64,000 bases of DNA from Kingdonia uniflora (GCA_014058105.1 JACGCM010001655.1:3348001-3412000), one strand, 5' to 3'. Shown: positions 8,961 through 21,109, counted from the stretch's first letter. Translations and numbers: made by a program. The notes: a model not told the origin generated them from the sequence alone.

Positions 8961-11098
8961 TCATATCGTAGTGGCTACGCCATCTCCTCCTACAGGTGCT
9001 TCCTCGCCAATAACTCCAGCACCCTCAGTCAGAGGGTTCAGCACCGCAACATCTACGACTTCCTCAGTGCCAGTCCCAGCAGCAGCTGCTCCCATACTTA
9101 CTTCAGCAGCATCTACTTCTACCCTATCTGTCTGAACAACACCGTCGACAACAGGATCATTGGTTCCGGGCAAGGTTGTAAAGCTTCAGGATCATACCCC
9201 AAATCTTTGATAAACTCCTTCAGCCTAACATTAGTCTCACATTCATCATCGAACTACCCTTGGGAGGTCTACTTCTGTTCTACAATAACCTTATCCCTGT
9301 CAGCCAGTTTCACATTCAAAGCTTGTGTATGGTTGTACCGTTAGGCTTCGAGTCTCTTCTCACATTAACCTCTGGCAGTCCCTTGCTCTCGCCTATAAAT
9401 GTAAATCTTAGATGCTAGTAACGCCTCAGTCCCTCGAGCGAGCTCCATATTTTCAAGTGCTTGTTTCAACTGCAGGTTTGTCACCTTTTAGGCATTGATG
9501 AAAGCCTGCGACCAAGCATCCGTCTGCTAAATTATTCGAACCATCAGTATCCCTCGAAGTATGATGCACCTAAGCAAAATTTTAGAATTTCAAAAGCATA
9601 ATAGTTACCTGATACATTATCTTATGCATCCTCCTCCCAGCTTCGTCTGGGTCAATGGCGCAAAATATTGCCAACGAAGCAGCCATGGCCCGAGCCTGAT
9701 CCTCTTGCTCAGCCTCCGTCAGTTCTTTGTCTACATCCTCCACATCATCCTCCCCCAGTGCTCTACGCCTCTTCTGCCGAGATCCCTTCGGTGGCTGTAC
9801 CTTTGGAGATTCGGGGAAGACCTTCCCCTTCCCTTTATCAGCCTGCGTCGACATCAGCTTCGGCGCCTGTCTCGAAACATCATGGGCTACTTTATGCACT
9901 GGTCCTGCCTACTTTAGCACCTGCTGCTCCCTAGGAACATAACTTGCCTTCCTCGATAATTTCTCTTTCTCCATTCCTTTGATACCTTTCTTTTTTGATG
10001 GCTTCGGTGTAACGGGCACGTTTTGAAGAAGGGAATCTGTCCTCTTCTGCCTTTTCCTCCTAATACCTAGTTTCTTGAAAATGGAGTTTACCCACTCCCC
10101 GTCCGAGTTGATCAGCGCATCAATATAATCCCTTGGATTTGTCCAAGTCTGATTACTAGGGCCTGCATAATAAATGGAAACACATTTATCAGTCTATTCG
10201 ATCAATACGTCAAAAAATCTTTGACAAACAACTTACTAGGATGATATACCTTATGATGTAACTTATAAGGATCTTCTCCTTCGACATTCTCATAGTTACC
10301 CCGTATTACATCTAAGTCTTTATCCCACCCTCGACCTGTCGGGCAAAGATCAAACAGCCAGGGCTTATCTGTGTGACACTGGATGTGATAGGTGCCCGCC
10401 TTCAGATTGGCTTTCTTGGAATAGAGCAAGACAATATTGTACCACATAATTAAGCTCTGCCCTTTACCTCGCAATTTTACATTCTTACCCTCCAATACCT
10501 TCAACATTTTGTAAAAATTCCCATTCATCTGGCAAGGGGCCACTTCCCAAAAGTTTAGCACCTCCTTCACCAGCCTTCAAAGGGATGGCTGCATTCCTAG
10601 CCGAATTTGGCCTCTATATGCCATATTACCCTCTCGAGATTTCTACTGGAAGGTGTACCCTGACCCCACAGCATATAATATTGCCCCTACCTTTGACAAC
10701 TCCAACTTAGCCACAAATCTATCTAGTCTCAACTTCTCTCTAGACGAGACAGTACACACGGCCTCCTCTGAATCAGTTGATTCCTCATTATGATCACTTT
10801 GCTCCCCCTCTCCCCTTTCATCACCCGAAGGCTCAATACTACCTTCCTATCCCTCTCTCTCTTTCTCTCCTCCCTCCATCTCTTCACCATCACTCTTCTG
10901 GGTCACTTGTGTCTTACGATGTTTTCTACTGGAAGACCCAATTTCTAGAACCACCATTGCTAATGGAGCATCTTTTGCAATGTCAAATTTTTCTACGTCG
11001 CTGCTCTCGCCCATCGGAGCATGACCAGATACACTAGCCTCATTTTTTTCGATCTGCTCGCCTACTAGCCTCAGTCTCGAAGATCGACGGGTACACAT
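8961..11098 (-). pseudogene. E1 gene C, opposite-strand spliced gene, broken
   Basis: Start MCTRRSSRLRLVGEQIEKNE at 11098 lies 5 codons or fewer after a TTGTAG acceptor, as in E2, E4 and E5. The conserved core at 10570-10202 reads MKEVLNFWEVAPCQMNGNFY, LIMWYNIVLLYSKK, TYHIQCHTDKPWLFDLCPTG and RGWDKDLDVIRGNYENVEGE. An intron of 74 nt (10236-10163, GTAAGT to GCAG) follows. Exon 3 contains a basic GKGK / KRRRALGED segment. A second coding intron (9608-9527) precedes a Lys/Glu-rich coiled coil and an acidic tail ending at 8961. The core's spacing recalls the plant 'putative gypsy type transposon' domain (PF04195, Transposase_28); this is my inference. Function unknown; several frameshifts. Confidence 0.75.
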
Positions 11099-11565
11099 CT
11101 TATCCTACAAAAGAATAGACACGCAATGAGATTGATATATTTGACTATTACGTATCAATAACCTAATTTTACCTACTCTCTCCAACTCAGACTATCATAA
11201 TTGATTGTTCGAATTTAATCCCTGCTACATCATCAATACCCTCAGAATCCCAAAAGACTTGACCCACAGATACTTGTTTCCCCTCAGTCCTCGGCCATAT
11301 CATCACAACTATAAACCCTGGCACCCTCTACCCTAATGTGCACTCCACATACAAAAATAGGAAATGAAGTAACAAGATAGAAGTAAGACGACATACCTAC
11401 TTGAGTAGAGTATCTTTCCATCCTTTTAGCAATTCAGTCGATCCCATAGCAACTACCGAGCTTTATGGAACAATGGCGTATGTTCTCTTTCTCTCACTCT
11501 CTAGTTTATCTATAAGTGGGTAAATGGGAGCAGTAACTATGCTCTTACCACTATATATACTTCCT
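11099..11565 (-). promoter_or_regulatory. E1 gene C promoter, leader exon and leader intron
   Basis: On the minus strand a TATATATA box at 11559-11552 is followed by a leader, a donor (AGGTATGTCG) near 11400, and a pyrimidine-rich TTGTAG acceptor just before the gene C ATG. The same arrangement is in E2, E4 and E5. Confidence 0.6.
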
Positions 11566-12233
11566 AAGAATGCTAAAAAGCCACCTCGATTTCCAAAACC
11601 GCTATCATTACCACTACCCCATTACCCGTACTTTTTGGCTAAGATGTGTTTTGTTGAACTTACCCTCCATTACCTATGTGCATGTCTCACGCGCACATTT
11701 GCACCATTTTATATTCATAAACCAACTCAAACCTTCTAATCCCCACTCAAAGCTGTCAAATCATACCCTTACATCAAATCAGTTTTTTTTTGTAATCCAA
11801 GGAAACATCATGATGCCTGCAGGGCACTCTGCCCTAGGCAGTTAGGACAATCAGTTTTGATAGTTGAAGCTAATCGACCTTTGAAAATACTTTCCCCTCA
11901 CCCTTGAATAATTGTCAGCATTACGTCTCGAATACTCGTCCACAGATAACCTGATATTCAATTTTAAAATGTGCCAGTCATTCGATCTCTTTCATGTTCG
12001 ACATTCGACAAGCTGTTTTTGTGCCTAAATTTCCTTCGAGTATTATGATGATCTTACTTACTCACAGACAATTTAATACCTCACTTCGATTGTTATGTTA
12101 TAGATTTTCAAGTTCATTTGGGCAGACGCCCTTACACCGAAATATATAAGAAAATAATCAACATCAATAGAAAAAACTACAAGCATCCATACCTACCATC
12201 CTATAACAATACTTTCAACAACTAAAGAAGCCC
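11566..12233. other. E1 spacer between genes B and C
   Basis: No ORF supported. In E4, E5 and E6 the corresponding stretch contains the 21-bp TTCGACAGATCAGAC array; in E1 only scattered fragments such as TCGACATTCGACAAGC near 12000 remain. Confidence 0.5.
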
Positions 12234-12571
12234 CTATTTATAGACAAAATACTTCTTCGAGAACCCAACCTCAACATATTCCTTGTCCACCACCTCCTCA
12301 GCAAAAGACTCTAGGAAGATGAACCGGTCGCTGGGGAGCGGGCTCATCATTTGTAGCACCCTCCACCAGTACGCAGAGGGCATCCCACTTATGGGTTCCC
12401 CCAGCTTCAGGTCAACAAATCTGGCATAACCAAATCAAGACTTCGATTACCAAAAAACCTCTGCTTCAGCTCCAGCATCTTCTCCCGTATACGAAGGTCC
12501 CTTGCAGCCACTTGCTCTTGATTCCTGGGGTTAAGAGCATCTTCATTGCTGTGGGGGGAAGATAAAGACAT
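12234..12571 (-). pseudogene. E1 gene B, small opposite-strand gene, broken
   Basis: Start MSLSSPHSNEDALNPRNQEQ. The middle reads RIREKMLELKQRFFGNRSLD then LVMPDLL. A one-base frameshift after MPDLL moves the reading to LGEPISGMPSAYWWRVLQMM, then SPLPSDRFIFLESFAEEVVD, and it ends at TAG. Apart from the shift it spans about 112 codons. The pattern MPDL-E-E-G-PI-G---AYWW-L-MM--LP--R--LLESFAEE-VD is shared with B of E2, E4 and E5. Function unknown; I recognise no known domain. Confidence 0.7.
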
Positions 12572-13197
12572 TTTTACACAGAAAGAGTACAAACGTCTGA
12601 AGTTCCCTCAAGGCACCCTACTTGTACCCGAAAAATGGCACATTTAAAACCTCTATAATCAGAACCTGCATTTATCGCAGTCTTAAAAGTTTCCCTTGAA
12701 ATTTTAATAGTCAAACCTTTTCAACTTCCCTGACTCAACCGTTTTATCGACATACGCACTCAGCACCTATTTCTAAGATTTTACACTCGACAAATCCCCA
12801 GTCCCGGTCCTTTGACTCCTCTATTATGTTTCCCCACAACTCCTTCAATGTACACATCGAAGTTTTGAGATCTAGATTCAATTATTAATTCCATATCGAA
12901 TATTAACCAATATGTTCAATAATTGTGACAATTCGAAGCACTTTTCCCCTCGAATATAGTCGTTTATACTATTTACCTTAGAAGTAGAATGTTCGATCCC
13001 GCGCCTACAATCTATTTATCTACCATATTTACCAAATACAAAAATGCACAATTTCAGTAAAGTACTATTCTCATTCCATTACATCGATTAAAGAAAAGAG
13101 GATAGTAGGAAAGAGGAAGAAAATTTACAGACATCAACAAAACAACAACAAATAAGGAAACCTTCAAATACAGTCATACAAAAAATAGAAAAACCTA

Positions 13198-13547
13198 TCA
13201 CCACCACCACCCTTCCACCACATTATGAAGAACCCACCCTATTTTCAGACGGGATAGATTCTCCCGTTGAGCCCTGCTCCTCCACCAACTGATCTTTTCC
13301 TGCACAAGACGCTCGGCCAAAGCCGACAGGAAGAGATATCGTTCTTCAGCAGCTGTGAATTTCCACTGCATCATTCCCCACACGTGCGCATAGGATTGCC
13401 CATTGATCGGCTCCCCAGGTTCTACCTCTACAAGGTCTGACATGTTTTAGTAGAGCTCCTTGTTGCCAAAGAACTTCAGCTCCAGTTCAGCCATTTTCAG
13501 GCGAAACCCATCCTTCTCTGATAACTTGTGATGGGAGTTGTATCCAT
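13198..13547 (-). pseudogene. E1 gene A, small opposite-strand gene, broken
   Basis: Start MDTTPITSYQRRMGFA at 13547 matches A of E4. A shifted frame then reads MAELELKFFGNKELY, a stop, and MSDLVEVEPGEPINGQSYAH, VWGMMQWKFTAAEERYLFLS, ALAERLVQEK. Gene A and gene B share a core (FFG--DL-MPDL-EVE-GEPI-G--YAY-WG-L, then RYL-LLALAE-LV), so they look like an old duplication. Function unknown. Confidence 0.7.
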
Positions 13548-13617
13548 TTTTTTCACAGAATGCAGAGGAAGAGAGTTAAGATGAAGAGTATATTGTGTTA
13601 CCCCACACATAAGCCAT

Positions 13618-13626
13618 ATTTATATC
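13618..13626 (-). promoter_or_regulatory. TATA-like box of E1 gene A
   Basis: GATATAAAT on the minus strand lies about 75 bases upstream of the gene A ATG. E2, E4 and E5 have TATAGTTA, TATAAGTA and TATAAGAA at nearly the same distance (about 85-95 bases). Confidence 0.55.
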
Positions 13627-13771
13627 TTCATTAACATCATTTATTACTCTGTAATCACCATAACTTTGTAATTACCCTCCTCAAAAATAAAATATAAATC
13701 AGTCAACTGTTCGAATTCTAACAACCAATTGTTTTTCTCAGCAAATGCTTCTACACCTATTTCTGAGACCC

Positions 13772-13789
13772 TTGTTGTGAGAGGGCGAA
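13772..13789 (+). other. E1 polypurine tract, degenerate
   Basis: GTTGTGAGAGGGCGAA lies directly before the 3' LTR. Other copies have GAGAGGGGGTGAA here. Confidence 0.7.
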
Positions 13790-14396
13790 TGTAGTAGCCT
13801 ACTCCCAGCCTTCTAGCTCCTATCAAACATTTGAAGGCTACATTGAAGCCTACGCGAATACCTCAAAGCACATTCAATCAAAAAATAAGTCTTCCTTGAC
13901 TATACGAAGACGAAGCCTTGATTATTAACAAGTCTCAAAGACGAAGACAGATCCGTCGGTACAAAAACCCTACATTAGCATTTAGAATACTTCGACCATA
14001 GTTGTACATGGTCGAAGGCAGACATGTGAGACAAGCCAGCTCACCAGACAAGAACGGCGGTATTGTCAGTCCCGACGACTATAGTGATAGAGCCAACAAC
14101 AGCTGCAGTGTCAAAGCATAGTACCAGACCCGACATTTACGGCGTACACACCAACTCTGGGATACCCGCCTGATGCACGGAGAACACACTAATAATTTGA
14201 CTCCCCTTGTTGACTCAGCCTTTCTTATGTTCTATAAATAGTAGGGAGGGGGAACCAAGGAGAGGTTACAAAATCTCTCCCTAGAACCCTTGTAGTTTAC
14301 CTTCGATCACTCTATAAATTACCCAGTATTCGAACCTTCGACTATACGACAGTAATATCAAATCTTTTAAAAATCCTCATCAGAGGTCATGGATTG
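13790..14396 (+). repeat. E1 3' LTR, first part
   Basis: It begins TGTAGTAGCCTACTCCCAGC, with a TATAAATA box at 14233-14240 and a perfect U3 hairpin at 13990-14017. E2 interrupts it after GATTG. It continues at 27572. Confidence 0.9.
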
Positions 14397-15160
14397 TGTA
14401 GGGGCCTAACTTCTTAATGAGGGGAAGTCGGCTCTTACACCATGGGGTTTAATCTTCAAACAATGGAATATAAGTGCATAATCTAGAGCGCGAATGATCT
14501 ATAGACTTTATACTAGCGTGAAGGCCTGGAATGTGGCTCTCTATGTCCTCTGATGACGATTTTTAAAAGTTTTTATATTTTTGTCTAGTAGTCGAAGGAT
14601 CGAGTACTGGGTTTTACAACGTGATCGAGGGTAAAATGTATAGGCTTTGGGGGAGAATTTTCTAGCCTATCCTTCGTTCCCCATCTCTCCTATTTATAGA
14701 ATCATAGGACGGGTTAATTTACCAAGGTTAGGTCAGATTACAAGGGTACAATCCGGGTATTCTCTGGATATCGAGCAGATATCCCGGAGTTGGTGTTGAA
14801 GCCAGAAATATAGGGTCTGCTTCCATTCCCAGTCACTGTAGCTGCCTGTCAGTTTATCACTGTGTATTGACACTATAGCCGTCTGAGGGTCCTATCAATA
14901 TAGCTGACTGAGCCGACAGTGATGCCATTCTTATCTGGTGAGTTTGCTGCCTTGTCATACTTCGACCATGTACGGATATGATCAAAGTATTTTTGAAGTG
15001 AAGTTCTTCTTCGAGGCTTGTTCAGGGTTGAGGATTCATTTTTGGGCAATCCTTGGGGAACTTGTTTGGGGGATTGAGTGGGCATTGATATATTTGGGTA
15101 GGCTTCAAAGTAGCCTTCGAGTGTCTAACTAGGGTAGAAGGCTACGAGTAGGTTACTACA
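14397..15160 (-). repeat. E2 3' LTR
   Basis: In + orientation it runs TGTAGGGGCCTAACTTC... to ...GAGTAGGTTACTACA, 764 bp. A TATA box (TATTTATA on the + strand) is at 14691-14698. Next to it lies the reverse-complemented polypurine tract. Confidence 0.9.
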
Positions 15161-15181
15161 TTCACCCCCTCTCAGCGAAGG
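15161..15181 (-). other. E2 polypurine tract
   Basis: On the minus strand this reads CGCTGAGAGGGGGTGAA immediately before the LTR, a clean polypurine tract with the four bases TGAA at the LTR edge. Confidence 0.8.
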
Positions 15182-15414
15182 TCTCGAAAGCAGGTGTAGA
15201 TGCATTTACTGAGAAAACTGTTTGGCATTGGAAGTTGAGTTGCTTGACTGTTAGTTTTTGGGTAAGTAATAAAAGAGGGTAATAATGAGATGTTGGATGT
15301 TAAAGGGTAATAAATAAAATGAGGCTATAGTTATGGGTTATGGATGTAGGGATACTGTGTGCTCTTCTTCTGTTTCATTCTCTTCTCTTCCTTATGCATT
15401 TCTTGAAAAATTCT

Positions 15415-15756
15415 ATAGATACCACTCCGAACACGCGCTGCCAGGAAAGGATGGGATTCATCTGAGATCTTTGTATAGGGCAAAAGGCAGCTGAATTACA
15501 TGTGATGTTCTTTGGTCATCATGATCTCGGCTGGGATATGCTTGAACTGGTAGAGCTGGAGGCCGAAGAACCCATTAACGGGGAGCCTTATGGCTACTTT
15601 TAGGGGCAGCTGAAGTACCATTTTACGACTGCTGAAAAATGCTAACTCTACCTGTCAGCTCTAACTGAATGTCTCATTCGTGCAGAAGAAGGGATTGAAG
15701 AGCAAGGCTCGGTGAGTAGAACAGGCTCGTCTAAAAATAGGGCAGGCACTTCTTAA
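15415..15756 (+). pseudogene. E2 gene A, broken
   Basis: The frame covers 114 codons with no frameshift, but the start is ATA where E4 has ATG (xDTTPNTRCQERMGF) and stops TGA, TAG and TAA fall inside. Visible parts are AAELHVMFFGHHDLGWDMLE, LVELEAEEPINGEPYGYF and LSALTECLIRAEEG. A TATAGTTA box is at 15325-15332. See gene A of E5 for the best open copy. Confidence 0.7.
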
Positions 15757-16279
15757 GGCAGTGGTAAAGGTGGTGGTGATAGTGCAGGGTTTTTTTTTCT
15801 TTGAATTGTAAGGTCGTATTTTGAGGTTTCTGTTTTTATTGTAGTTGAAATCTATTGCTGTTTTGTTGTTTTTCCTGGTGGAATGGAATGAGAATAACAT
15901 TTTACTGCATATTTGAGTATTTGTAACTGGCAGTTATTAGAAACAAATAGACTTGTAGGCGCGATAGAAAAATATATCTCATCAATTGTTAATGGGTAGT
16001 ACTGATTGCAGGTAGAAAAAGTGACCTCGAAGTATAGTGATATGATCGAAGGTAATTGACCCTGTATTAATTGAAGCTTAGTAAGGGGGTGTGGGTCGAA
16101 GTGTGAGGGGGGTCGATGGTCGACTGGATGTTCTCGTAAATGGTGTTTGAATGCGCATGCAGATGAAACTGTTACGTCTGGGAAGTTGTATAGGTTGGAC
16201 TATTGAGTTTTCAAGGAGGAAAATTGAAGACGGTATTGAATGTGGCTTGGGAGAGAGAAAGTTTAAGTATACCTTCATG

Positions 16280-16287
16280 TATAAAAT
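16280..16287 (+). promoter_or_regulatory. TATA box of E2 gene B
   Basis: CATGTATAAAATG lies 58 bases upstream of the gene B ATG. E4 and E5 have CATGTATAAA at 80-90 bases. Confidence 0.6.
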
Positions 16288-16337
16288 GGGTATTGCATGA
16301 AGGATTGGATACAATTTTTCTTTCATCTCTGAATATA

Positions 16338-16682
16338 ATGGCTTCTTCTTCTTCTCACAACAACAGCGATGTTCCAAGACCCGAGCGAGAAAAATAGGCG
16401 GCAGTAAGAGTCAGGAAAGTATGGGAGAAGATGTTAGAGTTACAACGGAGGCTTGGTATTAATCAAGACATTGATGCGGGGATGCCAGATCTTTTTGAAG
16501 CGGAACCCGGGGCACCTATTATTGGCATGTCCTTCGTGTATTGGTAAGGAATATTGTAGATGATGGGACCGTTTCTCGGCTACCAGTTGTCCCTACTGGA
16601 GTCGTTTGCGGAGGAAATGGTGGACTAGGAAGATGCTGGTGCTGAGGCTGTGGTCTAGGAAGAGCACCCCGCTGATAATTAG
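16338..16682 (+). pseudogene. E2 gene B, broken
   Basis: The frame is 115 codons long from MASSSSHNNSDVPRPEREK to EEHPADN and TAG, with no frameshift. In-frame stops are at codon 20 and at four or five later sites, including TGG to TAA or TAG changes (YW*GIL*MMG). The core reads MPDLFEAEPGAPIIGMSFVY, then LSLLESFAEEMVD. Function unknown; it is paralogous to gene A. Confidence 0.75.
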
Positions 16683-17453
16683 GGTCTCTTTCATCTGTTT
16701 TGTTGTGTTTTGGGTTAGATGGGTATATGAGGGTTTTGTAATTTCTGTTTGGATTGTACACTATTGATTTGTATGAAATGAAATTTATGTTTGGTAATAC
16801 GGTTGTTGAATTATATTTTTGTATTGTGTGTGAGTAGGACTGTGAATGCTCAAAGTAAAATCCTGAATTGCCAGAGTACAAATTGTAATCTGTCTCAGTA
16901 GAAGTTTGATTTGACGAAGTTAAATTGTAATCTGTCGAAGTAAAATTATTATTTGTCGAGGTATAAGTCTGATATGTTGAAGTAAAAGGCTGATCTGTAG
17001 ATGAATGCTCGAAGGTTCGATATATTTGGGAATTGAATTTGAGGTTATCTGCGGATGAATGTTCGAGACACGGTATAGTCGATTACTCGTATGTGAGAAG
17101 TGTGTCGAAGGTTTATTGGACTTAACTGGTCGTACTGACAGCCCAGGCAGCTGGTCTGTCAGAACGGTACGTTCGCCTGGGGCAGTGTGTTGTGCAGGTA
17201 ATCATGATTTTGGCTCGTTTTACCAAAAAAGTTATGATTTGATATTGGGATTTGACTGGATTGCTTTGAGTGAGGATCAGGAGGTTCGAGAAGCTTTAAG
17301 CTTGAAGTTAAATCAGAGTAAGCGTGCGGTTCGCACGTGAGGGGAATAAGGGGTAAATTGGTCAAAACATGTTTTAACCAAAAACGTAGGGTAGTGGGGG
17401 CGTAGTAATGATAGCAGTTTGGAAATTGAGGCAGTTTTGGTATTCCGAGGAGG
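16683..17453. other. E2 spacer between genes B and C
   Basis: No gene supported. At 16880-17000 there are a few units of the 21-bp array (AATCTGTCGAAGTAAAA in this orientation). The short ORF at 17059-17340 lies in sequence also present in E4 and E5 upstream of the gene C TATA box, but its frame is not kept there. Confidence 0.5.
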
Positions 17454-17917
17454 TATATATACGAGAGGGAAATATTAAAATGTATTGTTCACAGGAAAAC
17501 AAACCAGAGAATGAGAGGAAGAAAACAAGTACGCCATTACTGAGTGAAGCTTGAGAGAGGTTGCTGAAGTTGTTGCTAGGTACGGGCTGACATGTTGTTT
17601 TGAGTGTTCTTCTTCTGACACAGGTATGTCAATTGATCTCTGTCTATTTTCTTTTGCTTAGCTTTTTCGGCTGCATTATGTAGGTAGAATCTTCTGGGTT
17701 GGCAGTGAGGAGGTTATAGTCAAGGACGGGGGGAATTCGTGAGTCTGGGTTATAGCCCATTTGGGGATTTTGAAGGTACTGGCGGAGAGACTGGGTTTAG
17801 GATCGAGTTTTTTAATATGTTTTCATCTGCTGGAGAGAGTAGATGAAAAATGAGTTACAGACAAGTAATAGTTGAATGTATCAATCTAATTGAATGCCTC
17901 TTCTTTTGTAGGATAAG
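17454..17917 (+). promoter_or_regulatory. E2 gene C promoter, leader exon and leader intron
   Basis: TATATATA at 17454-17461. The leader runs to a CAG|GTATGT donor at 17624, and the intron ends at a pyrimidine-rich TTTTGTAG acceptor at 17911, six bases before the ATG. E5 has the same donor and acceptor at 46956 and 47240. Confidence 0.65.
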
Positions 17918-20113
17918 ATGCATACCTGCCAAGCTTCGAGAATGAGGCTAATAGACGAAGAAGTCGAAGAGAATGAGGCTAGTATTTTTGGTTGTGCTTC
18001 GATGGATGAGGGCAGCGACTTAGAAGTTTTAGATGTTGTAACTGATACCCCTTTAGCCGTTGTAGCGCCGACAGGTAGGGTTTCGACTACTAGACGTCGT
18101 AAGACGGTAGTAACTAAGAGTAGTGATGAGGAGGGGATAGGGGGGAGGTGAGAAACGAGGGTAATGCTGGTCCATCAGGTGCGGAAAGGGATGAAGTGGA
18201 GCATAGTGATCAAAGTGGGGATTTGACAGAGTCAGATAGAGCCGAGGGTTCTATCTCGACGTGAGATAAAATGAGACTGGATCGATTTGCTTCCAAGTTG
18301 GAGTTGTCGAAGGTAGGGGTATCTTTTCAGGCAGAAGGAGCGGGGTGGACTTTCAAGTCGAACCCGCGAGAGGGTATAATGGCATATAGAGGCCAGATTC
18401 AATTGGGGATGGAACTTCCTCTCCGAAGGCTGGTGAAAGAGGTGCTAAAATTTAGGGAGGTTGCTCCGATTCAAATGAATGGCAATTTTTACGAGATGAT
18501 AAGGGTAATAGAGGGGATGAATGCAAAATTGAGCAGTGAGTGGAGGGGTTTAATTAAGTGGTTCAATATTGTGTTATTTTACTCGAAGAAGGGCAACCAA
18601 AATATGGGTACCTATCACATCCAGTGTCACCCTGGGAAGCTCTAGTTTTTTTATCTATGCTCGATGGGTCGAGGTTGGAATAAAGACTTAGTTGTAGTAC
18701 GGGGTTATTACTAGAATGTCAAAGGGGAAGAACCTTATAAGTTACATCATAGAGTTTATAATCCGTGTAAATTTACTGTCAAAGGTTATTTTATATATAT
18801 CTCTCGGATATGCTGTTAACATATTTCTGTTTGATCTGCGGGTCCTTAGAACCCGTCTTGGGAAAATCAGAGGAACTATAATAACGCCTTGCTCAATTCT
18901 AGTGAGGAGTGAGTGAATTTTATTTTTGAGCATCATGGTATCAAGAGGAAGAGGAAGAAAAAGATAGATTCCGAGCTTCAAAACGTACCCATTGCGCCAA
19001 AGCCATCTAAAAGGAGGAGTGGTGAAGGTGGTTCGAAATTGCCCAAAAAAATGGGGGAGGATGATTTGATAAGGACAGTTCAGTATGCTCCGAAGTTGAA
19101 AAGGGCTTCGAAGCAAGCAGCATCGGTACCCGGAGTGGCTAGTGATACTTGGAGACTGAGGCCAAGGCAGGTACCAGCACAAGGTGAGAAAGGGAAAGGC
19201 AGAGCCGTTCCCGAGGCTCCAAAGGTACAGAAGACGAAGGTTGTTCAGGGCAAAAGGCGTAGGGCACTAGGGGAAGAGGATACAACGGATGAGGATGAAG
19301 AGATAACTATGGTTGAGCGATAAGATCAAGCTCTAGCCATGCTCGCTTTGATGGCCGAACTCTGCGATGCTGACCCAGATGAAGCTTTGAAGCATATGAA
19401 GAAGACTATGTATCAGGTAACTGTCTATTATTGTTTGTGAGATTCTGACATTTTCTTAAGTGCTTTGAACTTTGAGAAATACTGACAGTTTGAATACCCT
19501 AGCAGACGGATGCTTGGGCGCAGTCATTCAGCAAGGCAGTGAAGGTGGGAAAGAGGAGGCTACGGGAGGCACTTGACAATCTGGGGGTAGTCAATGTTTT
19601 GAAGTGAGATCTGGCAGCGATCACTGATTCCTTTGATAAGAGGCTCGAGAATCAGTGGTATAATCAAGAGCAGTGTGTGCGATGAAGCTTGTTACAAATG
19701 ATGAGGAAAAGGCAGAACAGAAGCCGCATTATCAGGTGTAGTTTGATGGTAAATGTAGAGTCATTGTCAGGCTGAGGAGTTTATGGAGGATAAGGGCATG
19801 GCCTCGATACTTTGGAACCCTTGCCTACTACCCTAGAGCTTGTGCTGGAGACATTTTGTAGACGAAAGAAGGAGAGGCAGATGTTGTGGATGGAAATGCT
19901 AGAGGTGGCATAGAGGCTCTTGTGATCGAGGCGACCAACACTAGAACTATGACTGATGTGGCTGTCGATGGTGCAGGGTCGAAGCCTTCTATTGAGGGTA
20001 CTGAAGGTGTTGGTGCTGGAAGGCCGGTGGGGGAGAAGATGCAGCCGCGCCGATATGGGGTATTTGTATCTGAGTTCTATGTCTGCTTTTACTTATTTGT
20101 TGTTGAGTTGTAA
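17918..20113 (+). pseudogene. E2 gene C, broken
   Basis: The N-terminus MHTCQASRMRLIDEEVEENE runs open to 18151, then a frameshift. The core at 18271-18645 is the best preserved in the window: ARFD-like MRLDRFASKLELSKVGV, GMELPLRRLVKEVLKFREVA, PIQMNGNFYEMIRVIEGMNA and SKKGNQNMGTYHIQCHPG. Intron 2 has a GTAAAT donor near 18767, and its acceptor is damaged (CTGCGG where E5 has CTACAG). Exon 3 is open at 18913-19323 (basic, KGKGRAVPEAPKVQ, then GKRRRALGEEDTTDEDEE). Intron 3 is 19417-19502. Exon 4 is frameshifted, and its stop TGA has become TGG. Function unknown; PF04195-like by inference. Confidence 0.78.
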
Positions 20114-20500
20114 TATTTGAACCATGTTTATTTTTCTGTGGAATTGGTCACTGAACATGCTATTGTTGTGAGCTATTGTATTATACTGATGTTGTTTAGC
20201 TGTGCTGACTTGAGTTGTATTGAACTGCAGAGTTTTGAGTTTGAGCTGAATTTGTATTTGTGACCAGTGCTCTAAAATGGATTTGATGTATTGTTTTGAC
20301 CATGCTTTGTGCTGGATTGTGGATATATTGAGGCTGATTCTAAATTCTCAATGCCCTACTTGACTTAAGTTATGTTGAAACTGCTTTTCTGATATATGAT
20401 ATTTTGAAACTTCTTGCATGTGGCAGGATTGTAGATATTTTTGTATAATAATATCTGCATGTACTATTTATGTCAAATGATTGGGAAATGATCGAACCCT
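20114..20500 (+). other. E2 gene C 3' untranslated region
   Basis: T- and G-rich, no ORF; it aligns by eye to the region after gene C in E5 (TTGTTGAGTTGTAATATTTG-like motif). Confidence 0.55.
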
Positions 20501-21075
20501 GAAGGCCTAAGCCACAGTGATGTAAGACATGGTCACCCCTAACGCATTCCCGAGGGTCTGGTCAGTGGGCCAATCATAGCCCTCGAGTCTGCTCGAATGT
20601 TGGAAGTTTGAAATTTTTCAAGATCGCCCCCGAGTATCTGTCGGGACTAGGTTGACATGATACCTAGAGGAAACCCATAAATTCATCGGACTTCAAAGGC
20701 CTAAGCAACAACGAAGCATAACTGTTCACCGCCAACGCATTCTTGAGGGTCAAGTCTTTCAACTATTCGTGCCCCTCGAGTTTGCTCGAATGTTAGAAGC
20801 TTGAAAATTTCAAGATCGCCCTTAAGTATCAGTCGGGTTGAGGGTTGACATGATACTTAGAGTGAACCAAGAAATCGATTGGACTTCGAAGACCTAAGCC
20901 ACAAAAGCATAATTGTTCGCCCCCATTATATTTCGAGGGTCAGGTCTTTCAACCATCCTTGCCCCACGAGTTTGTTCGAAATTAGAGGTTTGAAAAATCT
21001 CAAGGTCGCCCCTAAGTATCAGTCGAGTCAAGGGTTGACATGATACCTAAGTTAAACCAAAAAATTCATTGAAAG
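20501..21075. repeat. E2 tandem array of 195-bp hairpin units, about three copies
   Basis: The GGCCTAAGC landmark recurs at about 20503, 20698 and 20891 (periods 195 and 193). Units are in the reverse orientation to those of E1. The GNRA hairpin is mutated in all three, although the outer CCTCGAG arm is kept in two. Confidence 0.82.
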
Positions 21076-21109
21076 CATGAGACGAAGTAGGGGTGAAAAA
21101 CTGTTTATT

